Source of the DNA: JACCYI01 sp963828075
GTDB lineage: Bacteria > Actinomycetota > Thermoleophilia > Solirubrobacterales > Solirubrobacteraceae
Length of the DNA: 64,000 nt
Assembly (NCBI GenBank): GCA_963828075.1
Contig: CAWHDH010000021.1
Coordinates: 3,410,001 to 3,474,000, forward strand
Direction of reading: 5' to 3'
Position numbers and translations under genes: made by a program. Below, piece after piece: positions 14,959-23,209 of this stretch (positions are counted from its first letter, which is position 1; each line of letters starts with the position of its first letter). A model generated the notes under the pieces. It saw only the letters and a program-made list of their open reading frames with translations, did not search any database and was not told the DNA's origin.

Positions 14959-16113
14959 TCAGGCCGGCGCCCGCTCGGCGGGCGCCGGCGCACGACGCAG
15001 CAGGCCGGGGTCGATCGCCCAGCGGCGGGCGACCTCGGCGAGCGACTCGTCGAGCGCCCAGCGATCCGGCCGCGGCTCGCCCTCGTGCTCCGGCGAGCCG
15101 CCCTTGAGCGTCATCGAGCCGGTGTTGTCGCCCAGCGCCCGGAGCTCGGCGACGTCCTCGGGGCTCAGCCGGATCTCGGCGGGCGTGGCGGCCAGCTCGG
15201 CCCGCTTGGCCTCGGCCGGCTTCGCGCCGCCGGGCTCCTCGATCAGCGTGGGGGCGACGCAGGACACCGCCGGATGGGCGAGGTCCCACTGGGCGGAGAG
15301 CTGGAGCATCGTCAGCCCGTGGCGCTCGGCGTACGGGCGCATGCGGTCCATCCGCGCCCGGCCGGCCTCGACCCAGCCGTCCGGCCGGAAGCCTCGGTGG
15401 TCGCGCGGGGCGAAGGCGTGGCCGGGCAGCACGTCGTCCCAGAACAGCCCGCCGTAGTCGACCACCCGCGCGATCACCCGCACGTCGTGGCGGGCGGCGG
15501 CGTCGAGCGCCAGCTCGCCGGGCCACGGCTCGAGCGGGTTGAGGATCAGCATCGCCCAGTCGATCACGTCGCCGAAGCGCTCCAGGCAGTCGACGACGTC
15601 GAGCGTGAAGCCGTTGGCCGGCCCCGGGGCGACGCCCAGCGCGCGCGTCAGGCCGTCGGCGCGCACCGCCTCGAGCGCCTCCCAGACCGCCGGCGAGGTG
15701 AAGCCGGTGCGATCGGGGTTGTGGAGGAGCAGGACGTCGAACGCGTCCACGCCGCAGCGCTCGAGCGAGCGCTCGGTCGCCATGCGGACATAGTCGCGGT
15801 AGGCGTCCGGACCCCGCAGGCGCGCGTCGGTGAAGCGCGGGAAGCCCTTGGCGCCCTCGCGCTCACCCTCGTAGAAGTCGTGCCCGATGGCGCCCACGAG
15901 CGAGTACTCCTCGCGCGGGACGCCGGCCAGCGCGCGGCCGAGCAGGGCGTCGGCCGCTCCGGCGCCGTAGGCGTCGGCGGTCAGGACGGTGCCGATGCCG
16001 TCGCCCGGGCGCAGCAGGGCGGTGAGCCGGTCGTCGTCGAGCGGCTCGCCGAAGTGCATGAAGCGCCCGCCGCTCCAGGTGCCGACCGCGGTGTGGGTGG
16101 TGAGGGTGGTCAC
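14959..16113 (-). CDS. aldo/keto reductase family protein
   Basis: A 384-residue TIM-barrel NAD(P)H oxidoreductase. Typical AKR elements are the GIGTVLTADAYGAGAADALLGRAL segment (helix after the Asp/Tyr region), SLERCGVDAFDVLLLHNPD and a C-terminal NADP-binding region. The usual catalytic Tyr is best matched by DAYGAG. It is closest in feel to the D-threo-aldose 1-dehydrogenase branch. The start is GTG 16113, 7 nt after a minus-strand TAGATT -10 box, divergent from the calcium exchanger gene 38 nt away. A perfect 12-bp hairpin lies in its last codons. Confidence 0.85.
   Translation of the reverse strand: MTTLTTHTAVGTWSGGRFMHFGEPLDDDRLTALLRPGDGIGTVLTADAYGAGAADALLGRALAGVPREEYSLVGAIGHDFYEGEREGAKGFPRFTDARLRGPDAYRDYVRMATERSLERCGVDAFDVLLLHNPDRTGFTSPAVWEALEAVRADGLTRALGVAPGPANGFTLDVVDCLERFGDVIDWAMLILNPLEPWPGELALDAAARHDVRVIARVVDYGGLFWDDVLPGHAFAPRDHRGFRPDGWVEAGRARMDRMRPYAERHGLTMLQLSAQWDLAHPAVSCVAPTLIEEPGGAKPAEAKRAELAATPAEIRLSPEDVAELRALGDNTGSMTLKGGSPEHEGEPRPDRWALDESLAEVARRWAIDPGLLRRAPAPAERAPA
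14963..14989. terminator. perfect 12-bp hairpin at a convergent gene end
   Basis: GCCGGCGCCCGC (14963-14974) and GCGGGCGCCGGC (14978-14989) are a perfect inverted repeat with loop TCG. It sits just past the lipoprotein stop (14952) and within the last codons of the convergent aldo/keto reductase gene, so it could stop transcripts from both sides. There is no U-tract, so classic intrinsic termination is not assured. Confidence 0.5.
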
Positions 16114-16120
16114 GACGTGG

Positions 16121-16144
16121 AATCTAGCCCGCGCTCGCTAGGGT
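16121..16144. promoter_or_regulatory. divergent -10 boxes for the aldo/keto reductase and cax genes
   Basis: Minus strand TAGATT (16126-16121) ends 7 nt before GTG 16113; plus strand TAGGGT (16139-16144) ends 7 nt before GTG 16152. Both promoters fit within the 38-bp gap and leave no room for leaders. Confidence 0.6.
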
Positions 16145-16151
16145 CCCGGCC

Positions 16152-17267
16152 GTGAACGCCCTCCGCCGGTTCCTCTTCAGCGGCACGGGATGGCCGTATC
16201 TGCTCGTCCCGTTCATCCCGATCGCGATCGTGCTGGAGCTGTCGCACGCCGAGGCGACGATCATCTTCCTGGCCTCCGCCGCCGGTGTGATCCCGACCGC
16301 GGCGCTCATGGGCCGCGCCACCGAGGAGCTCGCGGCGCGCTCAGGCCCGGGCATCGGCGGCTTCCTGAACGTCACGTTCGGCAACGCGCCCGAGCTGATC
16401 ATCGCGTTCTTCGCGCTCAACGAAGGGCTCCAGGAGGTTGTGAAGGCGTCGCTGGTCGGCTCGGTCCTCGGCAACATCCTGCTCGTCATGGGCGCCGCGA
16501 TGCTGGTCGGCGGCCTCAAGCGCGAGCGCCAGACCTTCGATCGCACGGCGGCCAACACGCAGGTCTCGATGCTCCTGCTCGCGGCCGTGGCGCTGGTCAT
16601 GCCGGCGATCTACCAGCTCGTCTCGGGCGGCGGGCTGCCCGACCCCCGCGCCGAGAGCCAGGACTTCGGGGGAACCGTCGAGCACATCTCGGTCGGCGTG
16701 GCGATCGTCCTCCTGGTCTCCTACGCCGCCGGGCTGTTCTTCTCGCTCAAGAGCCACCGCCACCTGTTCAACCCGAGCCACGACGCCGAGGATCACGGCG
16801 GCGAGCCGTGGAGTGTCAAGAAGGCAGTCTTGGCGCTCGCCGCGGCCGGCGTGGCGGTCGGGATCATGTCCGAGATCCTCGTCGGCTCGATCACCGAGGC
16901 GTCCGAGGCGATCGGCTTCTCGCCGTTCTTCGTCGGCGTGATCGTCGTGGCCATCGTCGGCAACGCCGCCGAGCACTGGGTGGCGATCTACTTCGCGGCG
17001 CGCGACAAGATGGACCTCGCGGTCAACATCGCGATCGGCTCGAGCGCGCAGATCGCCCTCTTCGCCGCGCCGGTGCTGGTCCTGCTGAGCTTCGTCGTCG
17101 GCGAGTTCCCGATGTCCCTGGTCTTCAACGGCTACGAACTCGCCGCGATCTTCCTGGCCATCATCATCGCCAACCACGTGGTCAACGAGGGCGAGTCCAC
17201 GTGGTACGAAGGCTTCCAGCTCCTGGCCGTTTATGCGGTCCTTGGGCTCACCTTCTATTACGTGTAG
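16152..17267 (+). CDS. cax: Ca2+/H+ exchanger (CaCA family)
   Basis: A 371-residue membrane antiporter with about eleven hydrophobic segments. The two ion-binding alpha repeats are clear: GFLNVTFGNAPELIIAFFAL (residues ~74-93) and IVGNAAEHWVAIYFA (~268-282), with the GNAPE and GNAAEH signatures of cation/H+ exchangers. An acidic/His-rich loop (SHDAEDHGGE) lies between the halves. Members expel cytosolic Ca2+ in exchange for H+. GTG 16152 is supported by TAGGGT 7 nt upstream. The TerC-family gene begins 2 nt after its stop, so the two form an operon. Confidence 0.93.
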   Translation: MNALRRFLFSGTGWPYLLVPFIPIAIVLELSHAEATIIFLASAAGVIPTAALMGRATEELAARSGPGIGGFLNVTFGNAPELIIAFFALNEGLQEVVKASLVGSVLGNILLVMGAAMLVGGLKRERQTFDRTAANTQVSMLLLAAVALVMPAIYQLVSGGGLPDPRAESQDFGGTVEHISVGVAIVLLVSYAAGLFFSLKSHRHLFNPSHDAEDHGGEPWSVKKAVLALAAAGVAVGIMSEILVGSITEASEAIGFSPFFVGVIVVAIVGNAAEHWVAIYFAARDKMDLAVNIAIGSSAQIALFAAPVLVLLSFVVGEFPMSLVFNGYELAAIFLAIIIANHVVNEGESTWYEGFQLLAVYAVLGLTFYYV

Positions 17268-17269
17268 AC

Positions 17270-18274
17270 GTGCCGATCACGTACGCGATCCTGACCGGGC
17301 CGGTCCCCTGGCTGGTCCTGTCCGGGATCACGATCGCCCTGCTGCTCGTCGACCTGAAGTTCTTCGCCCGCGGCCGCGACCCGGACTTCCGCGAAGGCGT
17401 GATCTGGAGCATCGGCTGGCTGGTGCTGTCGCTGCTCGCCGCCGTCGTCCTCGCGGTGATCGACAACACCGAGGACGCGATCACCTACACGACGGTCTAC
17501 TTCATCGAGCGCTCGCTGTCGCTGGACAACCTGTTCGTCTTCCTCCTGCTCTTCTCGTACTTCGGCGTGCCCGCCGAGTACCGTGCCCGCCTGCTCTTCT
17601 GGGGCATCGTGGCGGCGCTGGTCCTGCGCGGCCTGGCGATCCTCGGCGGCGTCGCGCTGATCGAGCAGTTCCACTTCGTCATCTACGTGCTCGGCGTGCT
17701 CCTGCTCGTGCTCGCCTACCGGATCCTCCAGGGCGTCGAGGAGAACGTCGACCCCGACAAGAACTTCATCGTGCGCCTCGTGCGCCGCGTGTTCCCGGTG
17801 ACCGGCGAGTACCACGAGGGGCACTGGTTCGTCAGGAAGGGCGGCGCCCGGCACGCGACGCCGCTGTTCCTCTGCCTCGCGGCGGTGGTCGCGGCCGACA
17901 TCGCGTTCGCGATCGACTCGATCCCGGCCGCCTTCGCCATCACGCGCGACTCGGCGCTGATCTGGATGGGCAACGTCTTCGCGCTGCTGGGCCTGCGGGC
18001 GCTGTTCGTGCTCGTCGAGGGCCTGATCCGCCGCTTCCGCTACCTCGACGAGACGATCGCCGTGGTCCTGGCGCTGGTGGCGGTCAAGCTGCTGCTCGAG
18101 GACGTCTACAAGCTCGGGCCGGTGGCGTCGCTGGTCATGGTCGCGATCGCGTTCGTCATCGGCATCGTCGCGTCGATGATCGCCGACGCCCGCGACCCGG
18201 ACGCCGAGGCCAAGCGCGAGGAGCGCGGCGAGCGCACGACCAGCTCGGGGCCGGAGGCCACCGAGGAGGCCTAG
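17270..18274 (+). CDS. TerC-family integral membrane protein
   Basis: A 334-residue membrane protein of the TerC/Alx family with seven to nine hydrophobic segments. Key family patterns are YFIERSLSLDNLFVFLLLFSYF (residues ~82-103) and AADIAFAIDSIPAAFAIT, where the Asp residues within the membrane likely bind the metal. Bacterial members export Mn2+ and assist metallation of secreted proteins. The start is GTG 17270 (MPITYAILTGPV), 2 nt after the cax stop, which suggests joint divalent-cation control. The charged cytoplasmic C-tail (DPDAEAKREERGERTT) is dispensable-looking. Confidence 0.92.
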   Translation: MPITYAILTGPVPWLVLSGITIALLLVDLKFFARGRDPDFREGVIWSIGWLVLSLLAAVVLAVIDNTEDAITYTTVYFIERSLSLDNLFVFLLLFSYFGVPAEYRARLLFWGIVAALVLRGLAILGGVALIEQFHFVIYVLGVLLLVLAYRILQGVEENVDPDKNFIVRLVRRVFPVTGEYHEGHWFVRKGGARHATPLFLCLAAVVAADIAFAIDSIPAAFAITRDSALIWMGNVFALLGLRALFVLVEGLIRRFRYLDETIAVVLALVAVKLLLEDVYKLGPVASLVMVAIAFVIGIVASMIADARDPDAEAKREERGERTTSSGPEATEEA

Positions 18275-18279
18275 AGGGC

Positions 18280-18597
18280 CTAGTCGTCGTCTTCGGGGTC
18301 GGGCACGAGCTCGGGATCGACTTCGCCGAGATCGTCCTCGTCGCCGGCCACCGCGCCCGAGGAGCCCGGGTGGAAGCGGGCGGTGAACGCCTCGAGCAGC
18401 TCGTCGCGTGCGTGCTCGTCGACCGCGGGCTCGTCTGACACGAGCAGCCAGTCGCCGCCGCCCTCGGCGACCTCCGCGAGGTCCGTGTCGAGGTGGGGGG
18501 TGTCGTCGACGACCAGGAGAACCTCGGTGTCCGGGTTGAAATAGGTCCCCGGGCGGATGAGGAGATCCTCGGTCTCGAATCGCTTAGGTCCGGCCAT
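18280..18597 (-). CDS. small acidic protein, unknown function
   Basis: A 105-residue soluble protein beginning MAGPKRFETEDLLIRPGTYFNPDTEVLLVVDD, with a highly acidic C-terminus (GDEDDLGEVDPELVPDPEDDD). ATG 18597 is preferred over 18606 because the minus-strand box TAGGGT (18610-18605) ends 7 nt upstream. No family recognised; the N-terminal half looks like a compact alpha/beta domain conserved-hypothetical type. Confidence 0.65.
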   Translation of the reverse strand: MAGPKRFETEDLLIRPGTYFNPDTEVLLVVDDTPHLDTDLAEVAEGGGDWLLVSDEPAVDEHARDELLEAFTARFHPGSSGAVAGDEDDLGEVDPELVPDPEDDD

Positions 18598-18604
18598 GGG
18601 GCGC

Positions 18605-18610
18605 ACCCTA
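18605..18610 (-). promoter_or_regulatory. -10 box of the 18597 gene
   Basis: TAGGGT on the minus strand, 7 nt before ATG 18597; it overlaps the stop of the upstream gene. Confidence 0.5.
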
Positions 18611-19027
18611 CCCGGAGAGCTGGCCGAGTTGACGCTCGATCTCCGCCTCGACGTCGAGCGGCTCGCGACCGCGCGCCACCCGCCGGGCGTTCCGGGCCAC
18701 GACGTGCTCGCGCACCTCCTCGCGCAACGCCGGGTCGAGCGCCGGCCGGGTCAGCTCGGCGAGCTCGGTCTCGATGTCGCGCTCGGCCTCCCCGCGCGCC
18801 GCCCGACGGGCGTTGCGCGCCGTCAGCATCTGGCGGATCTCCTCGTCGCGCTCGGCCCGCGCGACCGCCCCGCCCGCCTCCGGCTTCGGCGGGCCGTCCT
18901 CGTTGAGCGAGAGGCCGCCACGGCCGATCTGGTCATAGAGCTTGGCGGTCCCGATGAGCGTGGCCACGGCCGCCAGACCCCCCAGGATCACCACGGCCCA
19001 GATCACGGTTCCGAAGGCGTCCTGCAT
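18608..19027 (-). CDS. membrane-anchored coiled-coil protein, unknown function
   Basis: A 139-residue protein with one N-terminal membrane segment (VIWAVVILGGLAAVATLIGTA, residues 8-28). Its charged cytoplasmic tail contains two similar Arg/Glu helices: IRQMLTARNARRAARGEAERDIETEL and VREHVVARNARRVARGREPLDVEAEI, each carrying ARNARR-ARG and spaced about 45 residues apart. This internal duplication resembles SHOCT-like short helical motifs. Function unknown. It is divergent from the 45-residue ORF at 19045. Confidence 0.7.
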   Translation of the reverse strand: MQDAFGTVIWAVVILGGLAAVATLIGTAKLYDQIGRGGLSLNEDGPPKPEAGGAVARAERDEEIRQMLTARNARRAARGEAERDIETELAELTRPALDPALREEVREHVVARNARRVARGREPLDVEAEIERQLGQLSG

Positions 19028-19030
19028 CCC

Positions 19031-19036
19031 TACAGT
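19031..19036 (+). promoter_or_regulatory. -10 box of the 19045 small ORF
   Basis: TACAGT ends 8 nt before ATG 19045. Confidence 0.45.
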
Positions 19037-19044
19037 CTCGCACC

Positions 19045-19182
19045 ATGTGGCGCCGCCTCCGCCGCAGGACGATGGCCCCGCGCCGGCCCGTGCTCTTCCC
19101 GGGTCAGTACTCCCTCGCGCTCGTCACCGTGCTGGTCCTGGTCGGCTCGATCGGGCTGGTCGTCTGGGTCGCGACCCGCTGA
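19045..19182 (+). CDS. 45-residue single-pass membrane protein
   Basis: ATG 19045 opens MWRRLRRRTMAPRRPVLFPG, followed by a hydrophobic segment (SLALVTVLVLVGSIGLVVW) and the end ATR. A basic N-terminus before one membrane helix predicts an N-in orientation. Third codon positions are nearly all G or C and a -10 box TACAGT stands 8 nt upstream, which supports a real gene despite its size. Function unknown. Confidence 0.5.
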   Translation: MWRRLRRRTMAPRRPVLFPGQYSLALVTVLVLVGSIGLVVWVATR

Positions 19183-19203
19183 CCCGCATGGACGAACGTC
19201 TGT

Positions 19204-19231
19204 TTGCGTTTGCCGGATCGTCCTCTACACT
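19204..19231 (+). promoter_or_regulatory. promoter of the acyl-CoA dehydrogenase gene
   Basis: TTGCGT (19204-19209) and TACACT (19226-19231) with a 16-nt spacer. Transcription would start near 19238, giving a leader of ~45 nt with an AGGAG ribosome site before GTG 19282. Confidence 0.5.
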
Positions 19232-19242
19232 GATCGGTGTCG

Positions 19243-19258
19243 TTGACTGACCAGTCAA
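19243..19258. promoter_or_regulatory. palindromic operator in the acyl-CoA dehydrogenase leader
   Basis: TTGACTGACCAGTCAA has 7-bp inverted arms (TTGACTG / CAGTCAA) around AC. Size and symmetry resemble TetR-family operators of fatty-acid degradation genes. It lies a few bases after the predicted transcription start, where a repressor would block the polymerase. No repressor gene is in the window. Confidence 0.5.
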
Positions 19259-19281
19259 TCTGCAGGCAGGAGCTGATCTAA

Positions 19282-20463
19282 GTGGTCGATTTCACGCTTA
19301 CCGACGAGCAGAAGAGCCTTCGCGAGCTCGCACATGACTTCGCGGCCAAGGAGATCCGTCCTGTGGCCTGGGAGTACGACCGCGAGGGCACCTGGCCCGA
19401 GGACGTCCTGAAGAAGGCGTGGGAGGTGGGGCTCATGAACACCCACGTCCCCGAGGCCTACGGTGGGCCGGGCCTGTCCTACTTCGAGGGCTGCCTGATC
19501 GAGGAGGAGCTCTCCTGGGGCTGCTCGGGCATCGGCACCTCGCTCGGCGCCAACGGCCTCGCCTCGGCGCCGATCGCCCTCGGCGGCTCGGAGGAGATCA
19601 AGAAGCAGTACCTCGGGATGCTGACCGAGCAGTACTCGCTCGCCTCCTTCTGCCTGACCGAGCCCGACGCCGGCTCCGACGTCTCGGGCATGCGCACCAG
19701 CGCCGTCAAGCACGGCGACAAGTACGTCATCAACGGCTCGAAGTGCTTCATCACCAACGGCGGCTACGCCGACTGGTTCACGGTCTACGCCAAGACCGAC
19801 AAGGAGGCCGGCCACCGGGGCATCTCCTGCTTCCTGGTTCCCCGTGACGACACCGTCACGGTGGACAAGAAGGAGGACAAGATGGGCCAGCGCGCGTCCA
19901 ACACGGCGACCATCTCGTTCAACGAGACCGAGGTCCCCGTGTCGCACCTGATCGGCGAGGAGAACAAGGGCTTCAAGCTGGCGATGATGACGCTGGACCG
20001 TACGCGGCCCGGCGTCGCCGCCATGGCGACCGGCATCGCGCGCGCCGCGTTCGAGTTCGCGACCGCCTACTCCAAGGAGCGCGTGCAGTTCGGCGTCCCG
20101 ATCGCGATGCACCAGGCGATCCAGTTCATGATCGCCGACATGGCCACCAAGGTGCACCTCTCGCGCCTGGCCACCTGGAACTCCGCCGTGCTGCTCGACA
20201 ACGGCTCCCGCAACACCGTCGAGTCCTCGCACGCCAAGCGCTTCGCCGCCGACTCCGCGATGGAGGTCACCACCGACGCGGTCCAGGTCTACGGCGGCTA
20301 CGGCTTCATCAAGGAGTACCCCGTCGAGAAGCTGATGCGCGACGCGAAGATCATGCAGCTCTACGAGGGCACGTCGCAGATCCAGCGCCTCGTCATCGCC
20401 CGCGAGACGCTGCTGCCGCGGCGCCTCGAGGAGCCCGCCGCGGCCGCCCCCGCGACGGCGTAG
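19282..20463 (+). CDS. acyl-CoA dehydrogenase
   Basis: A 393-residue FAD enzyme for the first step of fatty acyl-CoA beta-oxidation. The family signatures are present: FCLTEPDAGSDVSGM (FAD/substrate contact), KCFITNGGYADWF, VYGGYGFIKEYPVEKLMRDAK and MQLYEGTSQIQRLVIARE, where the Glu of YEGTSQ is the expected catalytic base of short/medium-chain enzymes. Length is standard. The start is GTG 19282 with an AGGAG ribosome site ~12 nt upstream. A palindrome in the leader suggests repression by a TetR-type regulator. Chain-length preference cannot be told; the hydratase/dehydrogenase pair lies at 41967-43935. Confidence 0.95.
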   Translation: MVDFTLTDEQKSLRELAHDFAAKEIRPVAWEYDREGTWPEDVLKKAWEVGLMNTHVPEAYGGPGLSYFEGCLIEEELSWGCSGIGTSLGANGLASAPIALGGSEEIKKQYLGMLTEQYSLASFCLTEPDAGSDVSGMRTSAVKHGDKYVINGSKCFITNGGYADWFTVYAKTDKEAGHRGISCFLVPRDDTVTVDKKEDKMGQRASNTATISFNETEVPVSHLIGEENKGFKLAMMTLDRTRPGVAAMATGIARAAFEFATAYSKERVQFGVPIAMHQAIQFMIADMATKVHLSRLATWNSAVLLDNGSRNTVESSHAKRFAADSAMEVTTDAVQVYGGYGFIKEYPVEKLMRDAKIMQLYEGTSQIQRLVIARETLLPRRLEEPAAAAPATA

Positions 20464-20475
20464 GGCGGTCATCCG

Positions 20476-20512
20476 ACGCACGCGGGCCGCAGGTTTTCAG
20501 GCTCGCGTGCGT
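20476..20512 (+). terminator. stem-loop after the acyl-CoA dehydrogenase gene
   Basis: ACGCACGCGGGC (20476-20487) pairs with GCTCGCGTGCGT (20501-20512) at 11 of 12 positions, with a 13-nt loop followed by TCCGTCTT. It lies 13 nt past the stop and before the protease gene, as expected of an intrinsic terminator with a weak U-tract. Confidence 0.6.
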
Positions 20513-20522
20513 TCCGTCTTGC

Positions 20523-21851
20523 ATGAGCCGACTTCGAGCGGTCCTGATCGCGCTCACCGCGAGCGTGATCATCGTCCCCGAGGCGCACGCCATCGTGGGT
20601 GGGACCCCGGTTCCCGCCGGCCAGCGCGGCTACGTCGCGTACATCACCATCGACGAGATGTTCGCGTGCACCGGCACGCTGGTGGCGCCGAGCACCGTGG
20701 TGACCGCGGGCCACTGCTCGTCGATCACCGGCGCCACGCCCGCCAACGTGCCGATCGGCCAGCCCGGCCAGCTCATCACCGTGACGCTGGGCACCGTCAG
20801 ACGCGACGACCCCGCCGGCGAGAAGCACACCGTTCCGACCGACGGCGTGGTCGTGCACCCGGACTACTTCTTCGGCAACCTGCTGCTCTCCGACCGCGAG
20901 ACCGATGTGTCGAACGACGTCGGCCTGCTGCGGCTCTCCGAGCCCTCCGCGCAGACGCCGGTCCCGATCGCCGCGGCGGGCGAGCGCGACCTCTGGCTCC
21001 CGGGCAAGTCGGCGCAGATCGCGGGCTTCGGCCTGACCCAGGAGGACGCCGACGAGGCGCCGGCCGTGATGCAGGAGGCGGAGGTCCCGATCGCCACCGA
21101 CGCGGACACCGAGGCGGCCTACCCCGACGAGGACGGGTGGGGCTTCGAGCCCGCGACGCAGGTCGGCGCGGGGTTCCCCGACGGCGGAACGGACACCTGT
21201 CAGGGCGACTCGGGCGGGCCGCTGCTCGTCCCGGCGCCTGACGGCAGCCCGCGGCTGGTCGGCGACACGAGCTGGGGGGACGGCTGCGCGCGGAAGGGCA
21301 AGCCCGGCGTCTACGGCCGTGTGGCGGACGAGAAGCTGCGCGAGTGGATCCGCAGCCAGGCGCCGGACGCGATCGCGCCCGAGCCCGAGCCGGTCGCCGA
21401 CCCCGAGCCGCCCGCGCCGTCGGCCCCGGCCCCGGCGCCCGCCGCGGGCTCGGGGTCCAGCGCCCCGCCGCCGGCAATCGCGCCGGCCGCGGCCGCCGCA
21501 CCGCCGGCGCCCGCCCCGCTGGCGTTGCGTACCGCCGTCGCCGGCCGCGCGCTGCGGCCCGCGCTCGCGCGCGGTCTGCGCGTCCGCGTCCGGTGCAGCC
21601 TGCGCTGCGACCTCAGCGTGGCGCTGACGATCGATGAGGCGACCGCGCGTCGCCATGGCCTGCGCTCGGCGACGATCGGTCGCGTGCGCCTGACCGGGTT
21701 CAAGGGCCGGCGCACCGTCCGGGTGCGCTTCACCCGCACCGCGACGCGCGTCCTGCGCCGCGCGGCCGGCGTTCCGGTGACCGTGCGCGTGCTCGCGCGC
21801 GGGTACGACCTCACGCGTCAGGCCGAGACGATCCGGCTCAAGCTCCGCTAG
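20523..21851 (+). CDS. secreted trypsin-like serine protease (S1) with C-terminal beta domain
   Basis: A 442-residue exported protease. The catalytic triad is complete: His64 (TAGHC), Asp132 (NDVGLLRL), Ser230 (GDSGGPLL). IVGG begins at residue 24, directly after the signal peptide (…VPEAHA). Signal peptidase would therefore free the activating N-terminus itself, and no propeptide is evident. After the ~245-residue protease domain come a Pro/Ala/Glu linker (~residues 280-335) and a ~105-residue basic beta domain with two Cys (VRCSLRCDLSVAL). This domain type recurs at the ends of secreted proteins in the window. Confidence 0.92.
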   Translation: MSRLRAVLIALTASVIIVPEAHAIVGGTPVPAGQRGYVAYITIDEMFACTGTLVAPSTVVTAGHCSSITGATPANVPIGQPGQLITVTLGTVRRDDPAGEKHTVPTDGVVVHPDYFFGNLLLSDRETDVSNDVGLLRLSEPSAQTPVPIAAAGERDLWLPGKSAQIAGFGLTQEDADEAPAVMQEAEVPIATDADTEAAYPDEDGWGFEPATQVGAGFPDGGTDTCQGDSGGPLLVPAPDGSPRLVGDTSWGDGCARKGKPGVYGRVADEKLREWIRSQAPDAIAPEPEPVADPEPPAPSAPAPAPAAGSGSSAPPPAIAPAAAAAPPAPAPLALRTAVAGRALRPALARGLRVRVRCSLRCDLSVALTIDEATARRHGLRSATIGRVRLTGFKGRRTVRVRFTRTATRVLRRAAGVPVTVRVLARGYDLTRQAETIRLKLR

Positions 21852-23182
21852 TCGGAGGAGTCCCGGACGTCGGCGTCGTCGGCGCGCGAGTCCGAGAACG
21901 CCTTCGGGCCGAGCTCGAGCGCCGTGAGGGCGAGCTCGGCGAACAGGCTCGCGCGGCTCACGTCGTCGCCGTCGTACGACCCGCCGTCGCGGCGGTCGAG
22001 CAGCGAGAGGACGCCGATCGTGTCGCCACTGCGCTTGAGCGGGACGACGAGCATGGTCACCGGCACGTAGCCGGTACCGGCCGCCACCGCGGCCGCGAAC
22101 CGCGAGTCGCGGCGGCATTCGGCGACGAACACGGGCTCACCGGTGACGACGACATGGCCGGAGATGCCGGCGCCGCGCGGCAGGCGCACGCCCACGATCT
22201 CGTCCGCGCCGGCGCCCCAGGCGGCCTGGTAGGTCAGCTCGCCCGTCTGCTCGTCGGTGAGCGCGATCGACGCCGCCGCCGCGTCGAAGACCCCGGCCGC
22301 GGCGTGGACGATCGCCTCCATGAGCGAGGAGGACACCTCCGGCTGCGGGACGCTGCGGGCGAACGAGAGCCCGGCTTCGTGCTTGAGCGGGCGGCCGAGC
22401 GCCCGCGCGAGGGCCGCGATCGTCGCGATCCGGCGCTCGGGCAGGAACTCCATCCCGCTGCGCAGCGCCACGTCGAGGTCGGCGCTGATCCCGGGGACGC
22501 GCGAGCTCAGCGGCCGGCGGTCGCCGTAGACGGGAAGCTCGCCGACGATCAGGGTGAAGACGGTCGCTGCGAGGCTGAAGACGTCCGAGCGCTCGGAGAC
22601 CGCGCCGCCCGCGAAGATCTCGGGCGCCATGAAGCGCGGGGTCCCGACGCCGATGGTGCCGCTCTCGTGGTCGGCGGCCGCGTCGGTGAGCCGCCGGGCG
22701 ACGCCGAAGTCGACCAGGACGACGCCGCGGTCGTCGATGATCAGGTTGTGCGGCTTGACGTCACGGTGCACGATCCGCTGCTGGTGGACGTAGTCGAGCG
22801 CCTCGCACGACTGCTCCGCGTAGTCGAGCACCCGGTCGACCGGCAGCCCCGGCGCGCCCTCCCGCTTGAGGATCTCGGCGAGGTCGGATCCCTCCACGAG
22901 CTCCATCACCAGGTAGTAGCCGGTCGTCTCGGAGAAGTGGTCGCGGACGTGGACGACGCGCGGATGGTCGAGCATCGCCAGCAGCCGGGCCTCGATCTCG
23001 AAGCGCGCGAGGTTGGTGAGATCGGTCAGCCGCTTGATCGCCACGATCTCGCCGGTCTCGCGGTCGTGCGCCCGGTTCACCGTCCCCATGGCACCCGCTG
23101 AGATCGGCTGCTCGACGATGTAGCGGCCGGCGAGCACCGTCCCGATGTCCAGCCAGGTCGTCGGGCGCGACTCCTCGCTCAC
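21848..23182 (-). CDS. Ser/Thr protein kinase with C-terminal GAF domain
   Basis: A 444-residue cytosolic kinase. Motifs in order: glycine-rich loop SAGAMGTVNRA, Lys in VAIKRL, catalytic HRDVKPHNL, DFGVARR, activation segment GVGTPRFMAPE. After ~275 residues a linker leads to a GAF domain (~residues 300-430) containing SVALTDEQTG-like strands and VVTGEPVFVAECRRDSRF, which could sense a small ligand. There is no membrane segment. The GTG at 23182 is supported by minus-strand TATTCT 6 nt upstream. Its stop is shared with that of the convergent protease gene through CTAG at 21848-21851. Confidence 0.9.
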   Translation of the reverse strand: MSEESRPTTWLDIGTVLAGRYIVEQPISAGAMGTVNRAHDRETGEIVAIKRLTDLTNLARFEIEARLLAMLDHPRVVHVRDHFSETTGYYLVMELVEGSDLAEILKREGAPGLPVDRVLDYAEQSCEALDYVHQQRIVHRDVKPHNLIIDDRGVVLVDFGVARRLTDAAADHESGTIGVGTPRFMAPEIFAGGAVSERSDVFSLAATVFTLIVGELPVYGDRRPLSSRVPGISADLDVALRSGMEFLPERRIATIAALARALGRPLKHEAGLSFARSVPQPEVSSSLMEAIVHAAAGVFDAAAASIALTDEQTGELTYQAAWGAGADEIVGVRLPRGAGISGHVVVTGEPVFVAECRRDSRFAAAVAAGTGYVPVTMLVVPLKRSGDTIGVLSLLDRRDGGSYDGDDVSRASLFAELALTALELGPKAFSDSRADDADVRDSSD

Positions 23183-23188
23183 GGCCCG

Positions 23189-23204
23189 AGAATAGCGGTA
23201 GATT
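23189..23204. promoter_or_regulatory. divergent -10 boxes for the kinase-GAF and DUF3307 genes
   Basis: Minus strand TATTCT (23194-23189) ends 6 nt before GTG 23182; plus strand TAGATT (23199-23204) ends 5 nt before ATG 23210. The start codons are only 27 bp apart. Confidence 0.55.
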
Positions 23205-23209
23205 GCGCC

